Origin: a bacterium
GTDB lineage: Bacteria; UBP14; UBA6098; 4484-93
NCBI GenBank assembly: GCA_021158465.1
Contig: JAGGUN010000027.1
Span: 64,369-111,683, forward strand
Length of the DNA: 47,315 nt
Direction of reading: 5' to 3'
Shown: positions 25,914 through 33,839 of the stretch, one piece after another
How positions within the stretch are numbered: the stretch's first letter is position 1
Layout of the letters: each line of letters starts with the position of its first letter
The notes under the pieces: generated by a model
Seen by the model: only the letters and a program-made list of their open reading frames with translations
Databases searched by the model: none
What the model was told of the DNA's origin: nothing
Made by a program: the position numbers and the translations under genes

Positions 25914-26171
25914 CTAATCTTTCTCATCCGAGAGGATATCATATAGGAGGTGTGCTTCCTTTTTGGGCAGATTCCCTACCGAAAGCTGCCTAACAACGAT
26001 ACTCAGTGTATGCCCTGGATACCTAATCGTTATCTTATCCCCCACGGATATATTCTTAGATCCTTTAGCTACCTTTCCATTCACGAGAATAAGACCTTCG
26101 TCTGCTGCTTTTTTTGCGAGGTTGCGCCGCTTTATAAGCCGGGAAACCGAGAGAAACTTGTCCAATCTCAT
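25914..26171 (-). CDS. S4-domain RNA-binding protein (RqcP/Hsp15-like)
   Basis: 85 aa made almost wholly of one S4 domain: MRLDKFLSVSRLIKRRNLAKKAADEG, LILVNGKVAKGSKNISVGDKI. This is the compact form of RqcP (YabO) and Hsp15, which bind 50S subunits stalled with peptidyl-tRNA and promote ribosome-associated quality control. The motif and size fit both, so no symbol is given. The ATG overlaps the stop of the SurA-like gene (ATGA), making it the last gene of the valS-PPIase unit. A weak AGAGAA/TTCTCT inverted repeat with a T-rich tail follows the stop (25877-25890) and may end transcription. Neighbouring periplasmic chaperones suggest a proteostasis cluster. Confidence 0.85.
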   Translation of the reverse strand: MRLDKFLSVSRLIKRRNLAKKAADEGLILVNGKVAKGSKNISVGDKITIRYPGHTLSIVVRQLSVGNLPKKEAHLLYDILSDEKD

Positions 26172-27460
26172 ATTCTAATATCGATATAGACGGTTTTCCT
26201 GAACCTTTCCAGCCAGCTATCTATCTGTTTCCCAACCTTGTGATTGCGGGCAATGTTCCGGACGATATCGAAATCGGTTTCAAGCGTCAGTTTCCTGCCC
26301 GGAGTAAATGAGACAACCTTAAATATCTGGAACCCTTCGTCTGTCTCGATTATCGGTAGAATATCTCCTGTGGTTGCCCCCTTCACATATTCCTTCAACG
26401 GTGGTAGTAGGTCATCAACATAGAACTTGCCAAGGTAGCCTGAGGTGTTATGTGTTGCGGCGTCGTTCGAGAACTCTCTCGCAAGCTCGCCGAAATCGCA
26501 CAGCGTATCCTGAGCAAGTGTGCGGACACTATCTGCAAGGGAGATAAGCTGTTGGTATCGCTCGGGCGTAATGGGTGTCTTGACAAGTATATGAGCAACC
26601 TCGACTGTCTCATTGCTCTTCGAAAGGAGCTTCAAGATCTCAAACCCCTTTCGGCTCCGGACAGGCTCAGAAAATTTTCCTACTTCGAGCGAAAAGACAA
26701 CAGAATCCAGCGGTGCCGCCAGGTCACCTCGCTTGAACCTGCCAAGTATCCCCCCTTTCTTCGCGGTTGCATCATCCTCCGAGTACCTCTTAGCACAAAC
26801 CTCAAAGCTACTCCCTTTCACAAGCTCCTCGTATACCTTTTCAATCTTCTCTCTTGCCCTCCTTACCGTTTCACTATCGGGGGATGCTTCTATGAGTATA
26901 GCGGCAAGCTCGACCGATGCTGGGATATCGGGAAGCGAATCCTTGAACTCCTCGTAGAAACTTTTAACATCCTCATCAGAGAGCTCAACCATTGTGAATT
27001 TCCTTTGCAAGAACCGCTCTTTCAAGAGTGAGTTCCTTATATCACGTTTCATCTTTTCCCTGAATGTCTTGACACTGAATCCGAAGCTCGCAAGCTCTTG
27101 CTCGAACTCCTCCGCAGATGGATATTTTTCTTTCATCCTTTCCCAGCGCTCGTTCCAGATTGAGTCCACCTCGTCCTCCGAGACTTGGATGCTTTCCCTC
27201 TCCGCCGCCACAAGAACAAGGCTCTCTTCTACTAAACGCTCCAGAACATCCTCCATTACACGCCTTTTGCCCTCTTCTGTTCCGAGCTCATCTCCAGAGA
27301 TTAGACCCTGCTGAACGAGAGTTGCTACGGCAAAGTTGAGCTCTGACTCCAGTATCGGATCATCTCCAACGACAGCTACTATCCTGTCCTCGGAAATCTG
27401 AGAAAAAACAAAAAGTGGGAAAAGGATAAAAAGGAGGCTAAATACTGTCTTCCACCGCAT
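26168..27460 (-). CDS. SurA-like periplasmic peptidyl-prolyl isomerase
   Basis: 430 aa. A signal peptide (MRWKTVFSLLFILFPLFVFS) precedes EDRIVAVVGDDPILESELN, the SurA N-terminal signature, a long helical chaperone segment (about 60-170), and two parvulin-type rotamase modules: the first at about 180-278 (YSEDDATAKKGGILGRFKRGDLAAPLDSVVFSL, RKGFEILKL) and the second from about 284 (AHILVKTPITPERY, FSNDAATHNTSGYLGKF). This matches SurA, an outer-membrane protein chaperone. Its start lies inside the end of the preceding isomerase gene (23-bp overlap). Both belong to a unit that starts with valS. The last step in this run is the S4 protein. Confidence 0.9.
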   Translation of the reverse strand: MRWKTVFSLLFILFPLFVFSQISEDRIVAVVGDDPILESELNFAVATLVQQGLISGDELGTEEGKRRVMEDVLERLVEESLVLVAAERESIQVSEDEVDSIWNERWERMKEKYPSAEEFEQELASFGFSVKTFREKMKRDIRNSLLKERFLQRKFTMVELSDEDVKSFYEEFKDSLPDIPASVELAAILIEASPDSETVRRAREKIEKVYEELVKGSSFEVCAKRYSEDDATAKKGGILGRFKRGDLAAPLDSVVFSLEVGKFSEPVRSRKGFEILKLLSKSNETVEVAHILVKTPITPERYQQLISLADSVRTLAQDTLCDFGELAREFSNDAATHNTSGYLGKFYVDDLLPPLKEYVKGATTGDILPIIETDEGFQIFKVVSFTPGRKLTLETDFDIVRNIARNHKVGKQIDSWLERFRKTVYIDIRI

Positions 27461-28268
27461 CCGTCGTCTCCTCGTATAACGGATTTATCCAGATAGAATG
27501 CTCTCTCCGAAGGGAGTCTATGAAAGAGTTAATCCTATCCGAACTTCTGCGTGAGTAGAGTATGTAATGAATGTCATCACGAACCGCCTCGAACGGGAGG
27601 ATTGTTCCCTGGCTAACAGAGGAAATCCTCTTGACAATAAAGTAACCGAAATCCGTTTCTATCGGCTCTGATAGCTCACCATCCTCCATCGAGAATGCAA
27701 CCTTTGCAACCTCCTTTGGTAGCTCATCTCTTGCGAAAAAGTTACCCGTCGAGTCCGAGAGATACAGGAAGGGCTCGAACCGCTCAATCGGAACACCGCT
27801 TGTAATCCTTTCATAAACAGACCTTGCGGTATCGGCATCCTCGACATTCAGGAGAACGAGCCTGACCATATCGCTCTGGGCGGTATACAGAGAACTGTTG
27901 CGATTGTAATACTCCAGCAAAGAGTCCTCATCTATTTCAATTCCATCCAGCACCACCTCCTGGATGAGATGTTCCGTCAGTATATACCGCCTATAGTTCT
28001 CGATCTCCCGCCTGATATCCTCACGCTTCTCAAGCTTCCTTTTCATAGCCTCCCGATACAGGAGCTCCTGGTCAATCCAGCTGTTCACAACATCCTTCAC
28101 ATAGCCCGAAGAGAGTATCTCCGATGAATATCCAGCTACCTGTGCCAGTTCATCTTTGGTAAGCACGGTTCCATCCACACGAGCAACAGGCTCCTCCTTA
28201 TTCGAACAGGAAAGGAGCAACAAGAATAATATCCAAATATACTTTACATACCTTTTCATAGGTTTCAT
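27438..28268 (-). CDS. Parvulin-type peptidyl-prolyl isomerase lipoprotein
   Basis: 276 aa from the ATG at 28268. Predicted lipoprotein: a short basic start, hydrophobic YVKYIWILFLLLL and lipobox LLSC, then SNKEEPVARVDGTVLTKDELAQVAG. N-terminal helices resemble SurA/PrsA chaperone segments (SWIDQELLYREAMKRKLEKREDIRREIENYRR). The rotamase module near 145-245 is poorly conserved (VRLVLLNVEDADTARSVYERI, FFARDELPKEVAKVAFSMEDGELSEPIETDFGYFIVKRIS), so it may be a chaperone with reduced catalysis. Two ATG codons (28268, 28259) and a GTG farther up are possible; no strong ribosome site decides between them. It lies between two longer isomerases and overlaps the SurA-like gene. Confidence 0.82.
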   Translation of the reverse strand: MKPMKRYVKYIWILFLLLLSCSNKEEPVARVDGTVLTKDELAQVAGYSSEILSSGYVKDVVNSWIDQELLYREAMKRKLEKREDIRREIENYRRYILTEHLIQEVVLDGIEIDEDSLLEYYNRNSSLYTAQSDMVRLVLLNVEDADTARSVYERITSGVPIERFEPFLYLSDSTGNFFARDELPKEVAKVAFSMEDGELSEPIETDFGYFIVKRISSVSQGTILPFEAVRDDIHYILYSRRSSDRINSFIDSLRREHSIWINPLYEETTDAVEDSI

Positions 28269-28284
28269 AAGGAAAGCAGTTGTG

Positions 28285-28309
28285 ACCCCGATGTCACTCA
28301 CACCGGGGT
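28285..28309 (-). other. Intercistronic hairpin between two PPIase genes
   Basis: A 9-bp inverted repeat (ACCCCGGTG and CATCGGGGT on the minus strand, one G-U pair) with a 7-nt loop lies 12 bp after the stop of the upstream isomerase and 16 bp ahead of the next ATG. It has no T-tract, so it is not a typical terminator; an mRNA-stabilising or attenuating role is possible. Nothing more can be said from sequence. Confidence 0.5.
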
Positions 28310-28321
28310 CGGTTCAGGGTT

Positions 28322-30010
28322 CTACATGGTCGAGGATGTATCGGGAGATTTCTCGTACTTGGACCTATCGATACTGTTGGCAAGCCTATCCTCGAAAATC
28401 CTAACCTTTACCTTCTTTTTCTGCTCTTCAACCCACTTTTTCAGTACCTCTTCCTTCTTCTGGCGGAGTAGCTTGTTTTCTATTCTCTTCTTTACAAGAT
28501 TAAACTGCTTAACCTCTGGCTTCTTTCTCTCGATGAGCTGGATGACAGAGTATTTTCCACCGGCTGGAATAGGGTCTGAGATATCACCCGGCTTCATATT
28601 CTTCGCTGCCCGAAAGAGCTCAGGATATCTTGCCTCGGTGAAGAAACCCAACTCTCCCCCACGGGATTTTGCTGATGTTCTCAGTGTGTGCTCCTCAGCC
28701 AGCTTTGCAAAATCTGCACCTGCCTTTGCCTGCTTGGCAAGTTTCTTTGCCTCAGCAGCAGTTGCTACCTGTATCTCCCTGACATTCACCTGCTCAGGTG
28801 TCATAAACTCGTCCTGATGCTCATCGTAGTATTTCCTCACCTCATCCTCGGTCACCTTAGCTTTAGAGTAAATCTCATCATTCTTGAACTTTCTCAGCAT
28901 CTCACGCTCAATCGTCTCGGTCAGCTTCTTCTTGTATTCTGGGCTGTCTTCAACCCCATGCTCCTCAGCATATTTCACGAGAAGCTCCTGAATAAGCGCA
29001 TCCTTACAGTAACCGAGGAGATCAGCCTCAGAGGAGAATTTGGGTCTACGGTAAGGGGGAAGCCTCTTCAACCCTTCGATAAGATCGCTCACAGTCCAGG
29101 AGCCATATTTGTAGCTCATAAGGGTTTTGGAGCTTTCTTCATCAGAGAATAGAGGTAACCCTGTTTTGCTTGTATCCTGTGCAAATTTGTTGATAACAAG
29201 CTTCGCTGTCTCTGGGTTGAGCTGAACTCCTGCATTCTCCTTGACCTTCTCGACAAATGCATTAGCGAGCTCCTGCTGACGAATCCGCTTGAGCTGTTGA
29301 CGAAGTTTATCTTTCTGCTGCTCAAACGGTGGTTGCTCCCTTTTCCGCCTCTCCTCCAACTTTATTATGTGCCACCCAAACTGCGTCTTGACTGGCTTAG
29401 AAACCTCGCCAACATCGAGTGCGAACGCGGTATTCTCGAACTCCTTGACCATCCTTCCACGTGTAAAGAAACCAAGGTCTCCACCCTTCTTCTTGCTACC
29501 AGGGTCTTCAGAGAACTTCTCCGCAAGCTCAGCAAAATCTGCCCCAGATTGTATTGCCTTATACAGGCTATCCGCAAGCGACTTATCCTTCACAAGGATA
29601 TGCCTGGCCCGAACCTCCTCACCAAGCGACTTATAGTAGTCCATAAGATCATCATCGGTGATGCTAACCTTATCTACAACCTCTTGCTGATACAGAACAT
29701 TCAAGATGAGATTATCCTTGCTCTTTCCAACAGTAGCAAGCACGGTTGAGTCCTTGTCGAGCCCAGCATCGTATGCACCAGTAAGTATCAGTTTATCCTC
29801 CACCAGCTGCTCCAATTTCTTCTTCTTCTTCTCCAACTCATCCTCAAACGAGGTGAAACGGGTCCACCTCGGGTCGAACTTCGAGTTCACATCATCGATG
29901 GTGATGTAGCTCTTCCCAACCTTCGCCACAACATCCTTGGGCGCCTTCTGGCAACCAGCAATAGCCAGAACAACCCCACCCGACAGCAACAGCATCAAAA
30001 ACCGTTTCAT
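28322..30010 (-). CDS. Two-module parvulin peptidyl-prolyl isomerase lipoprotein (PrsA/PpiC-like)
   Basis: 562 aa. Lipoprotein signal MKRFLMLLLSGGVVLAIAGC (C20). The N-terminal chaperone helices (AKVGKSYITIDDVNSKFD, ELEKKKKKLEQLVEDKLI) are followed by two PpiC modules: about 130-225 (VRARHILVKDKSLADS, AELAEKFSEDPGSKKKGGDLGFFTRGRMVKEFENTAFAL, GWHIIKLEERR) and about 408-503 (VNVREIQVATAAEAKKL, TSAKSRGGELGFFTEARYPELFRAA). A charged tail follows. The start was set at 30010 because AGGAGG lies 7 nt upstream; an in-frame TTG 18 bp earlier lacks a site. It begins 15 bp after valS. It should fold exported proteins at the outer face of the inner membrane or in the outer membrane. Confidence 0.92.
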   Translation of the reverse strand: MKRFLMLLLSGGVVLAIAGCQKAPKDVVAKVGKSYITIDDVNSKFDPRWTRFTSFEDELEKKKKKLEQLVEDKLILTGAYDAGLDKDSTVLATVGKSKDNLILNVLYQQEVVDKVSITDDDLMDYYKSLGEEVRARHILVKDKSLADSLYKAIQSGADFAELAEKFSEDPGSKKKGGDLGFFTRGRMVKEFENTAFALDVGEVSKPVKTQFGWHIIKLEERRKREQPPFEQQKDKLRQQLKRIRQQELANAFVEKVKENAGVQLNPETAKLVINKFAQDTSKTGLPLFSDEESSKTLMSYKYGSWTVSDLIEGLKRLPPYRRPKFSSEADLLGYCKDALIQELLVKYAEEHGVEDSPEYKKKLTETIEREMLRKFKNDEIYSKAKVTEDEVRKYYDEHQDEFMTPEQVNVREIQVATAAEAKKLAKQAKAGADFAKLAEEHTLRTSAKSRGGELGFFTEARYPELFRAAKNMKPGDISDPIPAGGKYSVIQLIERKKPEVKQFNLVKKRIENKLLRQKKEEVLKKWVEEQKKKVKVRIFEDRLANSIDRSKYEKSPDTSSTM

Positions 30011-30024
30011 ACACACCTCCTTGT

Positions 30025-32688
30025 TCAAATGGATGTTAATTCGCTCAATGTCCTATTCAACTTATCTATCTTTGCCCTTAACTCATCAACCTTTTTTCTC
30101 TCCCTATCCACAACCTCCTCAGGAGCCTTCTTGGTGAAATTAGCGTCTGAAAGACGCCTCTGAGTCGATGACAATATCCCGCTCAGCCTTTCTATCTCTT
30201 TCCTTATTCGTCTGACCTCCGACTCTATATCAACCAGCCCCGCAAGCGGAATATACAGTTCCACATCACCCATAATGGCAGAGCCAACAGCACCATCAGG
30301 CTTCCTGTCCACAATCTTCACATCGGAGAGTTCAGCAAGAAACAAAAGCAGAGAATTATTTCTCTCAAGTATGGGAATCAGGGATTTATCTCGTAAAACG
30401 AAGAACGCCTCTGCCTTTTTCCCCCTCGGTATTGAAAGCTCACCACGAATATTCCTTATCGCGTACACAATCTGCTTGGTGAGTTCAAACTCCCTTTCGG
30501 CGTCCTCGTCGATGTAGAAATCATATGGGTCCGGCCAATCAGCGACGATAAGATGCTTACTCTCCATACCACCTACATAGTTCTCCTTAAGCTTCTGCCA
30601 GAGTTCCTCGGTGACAAACGGTATAATAGGATGATACAGTCGGAGGATATTATCGATCGTATAAAGGAGCGTCTTTTCAATCTCAGGTTTTGTCTCCTGT
30701 TTTGCCAGAACCGGCTTTATCCCCTCGAGGTACCAATCACAGAACTCGTTCCAGAAGAACTGATAGAGCCTCCTGCTCGCCTCGCCAACCCTGAAATCGG
30801 AAAGCGAATTTGAGATCTCTGCCTTTGCTTTCTCGAGCCGAGAAAGTATCCAACGGTTTACCAAGAGGGTGGGCGATATATCCTGAATCTCGTACCAGTT
30901 ATACTGCCCATCGATATTGAGGAACGCAAATCTAACAGCGTTCCAGAGCTTGTTGACAAAGTTCCGCCCCAGCTCGAAATCACGCACAGAAATAAAAAGG
31001 TCCTGCCCCTGCGTAGACTGCGATATGAGCGTATACCGGAGCGCATCCTTGCCATATTTCTCAATTACCTCAACAGGGTCTATCCCGTTGCCAAGCGACT
31101 TACTCATCTTCCTGCCAAGCTTATCCCTGACCGTCCCATGGATGAGAACATCGAAGAACGGCACCTGACCTGTAAAATGTATCCCTGCCATTATCATCCT
31201 GGCAACCCAGAAAAATATTATCTCTGGCGCGGTAACGAGAATATCTGTTGGGTAGAAATACTGCAAATCGTCTGTGATGGCTGGCCAGCCCATAGTAGAG
31301 AAGGGCCAAAGCCACGAAGAGAACCATGTATCAAGGACATCGCTATCCTGATGAAGCCTGTTGGAACCACAATGAGAGCAAACCTTCGGCTCGTCCACTG
31401 CCACAGTGAACCCACCACACTCATCGCACCACCAAACAGGTATCCTGTGTCCCCACCATATCTGACGAGAAATACACCAGTCCTTGATGTTGTGCATCCA
31501 TTCAAGATATACCTTCTTCCATCTCGGCGGATGAAAACGGACAATACCCCTCTCAACAACGGCAATCGCCGGCTCACTCAACGGCTTCATCCTGACAAAC
31601 CATTGGTCGGAAAGATATGGCTCAACCTCCGTGTGACAGCGATAACAGTGCCCGACAGAATGGGTATAATCTTCGATCCTCTCAATCAGACCGAGGGATT
31701 TCATCCTCTCGACGATCTTCTCCCTGGCATCGTATCTATCAAGCCCAGCAAAATCACCCGCATTCTCATTCATCAAAGCATTCTCATCCATAACAACAAC
31801 CGACGGCAGTCCATGCTTCTTTCCTATCTCGAAGTCGTTCGGGTCGTGAGCAGGGGTTACCTTCACCGCACCAGTGCCGAACTCCGGGTCAACCATCTCA
31901 TCTGCAATAACAGGGATCTCTCTCCCGATAATCGGGAGAACAAGCGTTTCACCGATCATACCCTTGTAGCGGTCATCGCTGGGATTCACAGCAACAGCAG
32001 TATCACCGAGCATAGTCTCAGGACGCGTTGTCGCAACGACAACATAATCCCCTCTCCTACCTTTGAACGGGTATCTAAGATACCAAAGGTGTCCTTTCTG
32101 TTCCTTATGCGTCACCTCATCATCGGAAAGAGCAGTAAGGCACTTGGGACACCAGTTGATAATGTACTTCCCCCGATAGATGAGCCCCTCATTGTAGAGC
32201 CTAACAAACACCTCCCTCACGGCACGGGACAGCATCTCATCCATTGTGAACCGCTCACGCTCCCAGTCACAGGAAGAACCCATCAGCTTCAGCTGCTCAA
32301 CGATCCGTCCACCTTTTCTTCTCTTCCAATCCCATAGAAGCTCAACAAACTTCTCCCTGCCGATATCCTCCTTCGTTTTCCCCTCAGAGCGAAGCCCCTC
32401 AACGACCATATGCTGCGTAGCAATCCCTGCATGGTCAGTCCCCGGAAGCCAGAGGGTATTATACCCCTCCATCCTCTTCCAGCGGATAAAGAGGTCCTGA
32501 AGGGTGTTATTCAACGCATGACCAAGATGGAGAACATCGGTAATATTGGGAGGCGGGATAACAATAGAGAAGGGAACCCTATCCGCATCAGCCACAGGAT
32601 GAAAATAGCCGTTCTCCAGCCAGACATTATACCACTTACCTTCATACCGCTCAGGGTCGCACCTTGTATCGAGAGTAATCCTGCCCAT
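30025..32688 (-). CDS. valS: Valine-tRNA ligase
   Basis: Class I aminoacyl-tRNA synthetase, 887 aa, normal length. Signature HLGH at 54-57 in IPPPNITDVLHLGHALN (the usual Gly after Thr is Asp), LPGTDHAGIATQ, DWERERFTMD, the editing domain (CP1) with TTRPETMLGDTAVAVNP and GTGAVKVTPAHDPNDFEIG, then KMSKSLGNGIDPVEVIEKYG. Zinc-finger-like pairs (CPKC, and CDEC ... CSHC) are visible. The C-terminus is the valine-enzyme coiled coil (SEVRRIRKEIERLSGIL ... KKVDELRAKIDKLNR). It is the first gene of the unit that continues with the isomerases and S4 protein; its promoter lies just upstream. Confidence 0.98.
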   Translation of the reverse strand: MGRITLDTRCDPERYEGKWYNVWLENGYFHPVADADRVPFSIVIPPPNITDVLHLGHALNNTLQDLFIRWKRMEGYNTLWLPGTDHAGIATQHMVVEGLRSEGKTKEDIGREKFVELLWDWKRRKGGRIVEQLKLMGSSCDWERERFTMDEMLSRAVREVFVRLYNEGLIYRGKYIINWCPKCLTALSDDEVTHKEQKGHLWYLRYPFKGRRGDYVVVATTRPETMLGDTAVAVNPSDDRYKGMIGETLVLPIIGREIPVIADEMVDPEFGTGAVKVTPAHDPNDFEIGKKHGLPSVVVMDENALMNENAGDFAGLDRYDAREKIVERMKSLGLIERIEDYTHSVGHCYRCHTEVEPYLSDQWFVRMKPLSEPAIAVVERGIVRFHPPRWKKVYLEWMHNIKDWCISRQIWWGHRIPVWWCDECGGFTVAVDEPKVCSHCGSNRLHQDSDVLDTWFSSWLWPFSTMGWPAITDDLQYFYPTDILVTAPEIIFFWVARMIMAGIHFTGQVPFFDVLIHGTVRDKLGRKMSKSLGNGIDPVEVIEKYGKDALRYTLISQSTQGQDLFISVRDFELGRNFVNKLWNAVRFAFLNIDGQYNWYEIQDISPTLLVNRWILSRLEKAKAEISNSLSDFRVGEASRRLYQFFWNEFCDWYLEGIKPVLAKQETKPEIEKTLLYTIDNILRLYHPIIPFVTEELWQKLKENYVGGMESKHLIVADWPDPYDFYIDEDAEREFELTKQIVYAIRNIRGELSIPRGKKAEAFFVLRDKSLIPILERNNSLLLFLAELSDVKIVDRKPDGAVGSAIMGDVELYIPLAGLVDIESEVRRIRKEIERLSGILSSTQRRLSDANFTKKAPEEVVDRERKKVDELRAKIDKLNRTLSELTSI

Positions 32689-32712
32689 ATCTTATTTCAG
32701 TTAAATTTAGTA

Positions 32713-32740
32713 AATTTAAGGTATCATTTCAAAAAGTCAA
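32713..32740 (-). promoter_or_regulatory. Predicted sigma-70 promoter of valS
   Basis: Minus strand TTGACT (32735-32740), 16-bp spacer, TAAATT (32713-32718). Start would be near 32706, about 18 nt before the ATG. Matches the short-leader pattern of other promoters here. No T-box stem, tRNA-sensing leader or attenuator is visible in such a short leader. Confidence 0.55.
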
Positions 32741-32861
32741 TATAAATTATCTGTTTGTGAATTTTAAGGTCTGGAATATTCCCAAAACAACTGGGGCGTG
32801 TTTCTCGAGCCAAGAGGACGGAAGTAATCAACAAGGGACGAGGGAAAATTTAAAAAAATGC

Positions 32862-32890
32862 TTGACAATCCTGCCGGCAATATTTATAAT
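32862..32890 (+). promoter_or_regulatory. Near-perfect sigma-70 promoter of the structured RNA
   Basis: TTGACA (32862-32867) and TATAAT (32885-32890) with a 17-bp spacer: full consensus at both boxes. It is the strongest sigma-70-type promoter in the window. No open reading frame with a ribosome site follows, and the predicted start (near 32897) coincides with the first base pairs of a closing stem. Confidence 0.85.
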
Positions 32891-32895
32891 GTAGG

Positions 32896-33006
32896 TGGCT
32901 GAAGATAAGGGGGGCATTTCCCCGGGTCATCAGAGCCTTCGGGCAATTCGTTTTAATAGGTCCGCTGGTGAATAGACACCAGACCCCGCTACTTCAGCCA
33001 TTTTTT
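32896..33006 (+). ncRNA. Unidentified structured small RNA of about 110 nt
   Basis: The transcript from the consensus promoter is predicted to fold as one closed unit. A 9-bp closing stem (TGGCTGAAG at 32896-32904 with CTTCAGCCA at 32992-33000) brings both ends together and is directly followed by six T residues, so it doubles as terminator. Inside are a G-rich hairpin (GGGG-CATTT-CCCC, 32911-32923), a C(UUCG)G tetraloop hairpin (GCC-UUCG-GGC, 32935-32944) and a hairpin CTGGTG-6 nt-CACCAG (32965-32982) extended by GGT/ACC. GGGTC (32924-32928) can alternatively pair with GACCC (32982-32986), and the G run can pair with the late CCCC, so two conformers are possible. It does not look like 4.5S, 5S, 6S, tmRNA or RNase P RNA, and no same-strand gene follows it, so it is not a riboswitch leader. 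Function unknown. Confidence 0.8.
32992..33006 (+). terminator. Terminator of the structured RNA, formed by its closing stem
   Basis: CTTCAGCCA pairs with the first nine bases of the transcript and is followed by TTTTTT. The 3' arm overlaps the stop codon and last two sense codons of the convergent DUF3800 gene, so the two genes share this DNA. Confidence 0.7.
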
Positions 33007-33839
33007 ATTCTCCAACCAACTTTACGCTTTTCTGGGAACTTTTTTATTCCAAAACCCTGAATCTGACCACCCGGACCTTTATGGAGCTTGCCAACTATCT
33101 CTCGAAAAAACGGATACATCCTAAGATACCTCTCGGTCGGTTCCTCCCATTCACCGCCATAGTCTCTAAACTGCCGCATCACATTATAGGCACAGAAGTC
33201 CGCCACTTGCAAAAGATTGGATGTATCAGAACTCTTAAAGGAGGGCATTCCTTTTACCCTGTCTACAATCACCTTTTGCAAAGTGCTTCCATCTTTCTGC
33301 ATTTTTACATGCACTCTTTTAATCAATTTCATATAAGGATAGCGACCCCAAGGCTTTTTGCCACTTATCTTATCTACTATTACATCTCCTTCACCACCAA
33401 CCCTCTGTAGAAAATACTGATAACGCTCTATCAAAAGCTCATATCCCCAACTACTGGGACTATAAGCCTTTTCCCCATATTTCTCCCGCATCTCGCGCTT
33501 GTCAATAACCGAGGCTAAGAGAGTAATTGGTGAACTCTTTATTACCCTGTATATCTCTCCTGTCATCTCACGGAGAATGGTGTTTGTGATGTTAAATGGT
33601 ATAAGGTAATGTTTTTTTCTCTCTTTCGGAATTCGGAACCAATTAGATTTGAACTCGACCTGCTCAGTGCCAAGATATGCCCTCTTAATTCTTTTAAACT
33701 CCTGTTCGATACTTGACACATTCTTCTTCTCAACAACACAACCAAGATAAACAAAATAGAGGCTGGTGCGTGGAGCATATTCTCGCTCGCCACTCTCATC
33801 CACAAACATACGATATTCGTTCACATTCTTCTCGCTCAA
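32994..33839 (-). CDS. DUF3800 domain protein
   Basis: 281 aa. MFVDESGE (D14, E15) near the start and NLLQVADFCAYNVMR in the last third are the two hallmarks of DUF3800, an RNase H-like fold seen in accessory and defence or toxin contexts, with an unproven nuclease role. The middle contains a conserved-looking VIVDKISGKKP motif. The codon choice is more AT-rich than the neighbours (many aaa, att, tta), hinting at separate acquisition. It is the last gene of the pil unit: the start overlaps the DUF3108 stop. The first possible start is TTG (33839), weakly supported; GTG at 33824 or ATG at 33809 are alternatives, the last leaving the DESG motif almost at the N-terminus. Its 3' end runs into the terminator of the oppositely oriented structured RNA. 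Confidence 0.8.
   Translation of the reverse strand: MSEKNVNEYRMFVDESGEREYAPRTSLYFVYLGCVVEKKNVSSIEQEFKRIKRAYLGTEQVEFKSNWFRIPKERKKHYLIPFNITNTILREMTGEIYRVIKSSPITLLASVIDKREMREKYGEKAYSPSSWGYELLIERYQYFLQRVGGEGDVIVDKISGKKPWGRYPYMKLIKRVHVKMQKDGSTLQKVIVDRVKGMPSFKSSDTSNLLQVADFCAYNVMRQFRDYGGEWEEPTERYLRMYPFFREIVGKLHKGPGGQIQGFGIKKFPEKRKVGWRIKNG

Noticed and set aside
28269-28301. GTG start at 28301 for the middle isomerase
   Set aside because: It lies within the intercistronic hairpin and would place extra residues before a normal lipoprotein signal.
31138-32337. A 399-codon open frame on the plus strand
   Set aside because: Antisense shadow of valS; composition mirrors the codon pattern of the real gene.
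32896-33006. Structured RNA considered as 6S, 4.5S/SRP, 5S, tmRNA or a riboswitch
   Set aside because: No long interrupted duplex with central bubble, no SRP GGAAG-type loop, no 5S conserved words, no tRNA-like end, and no downstream gene on the same strand to control.
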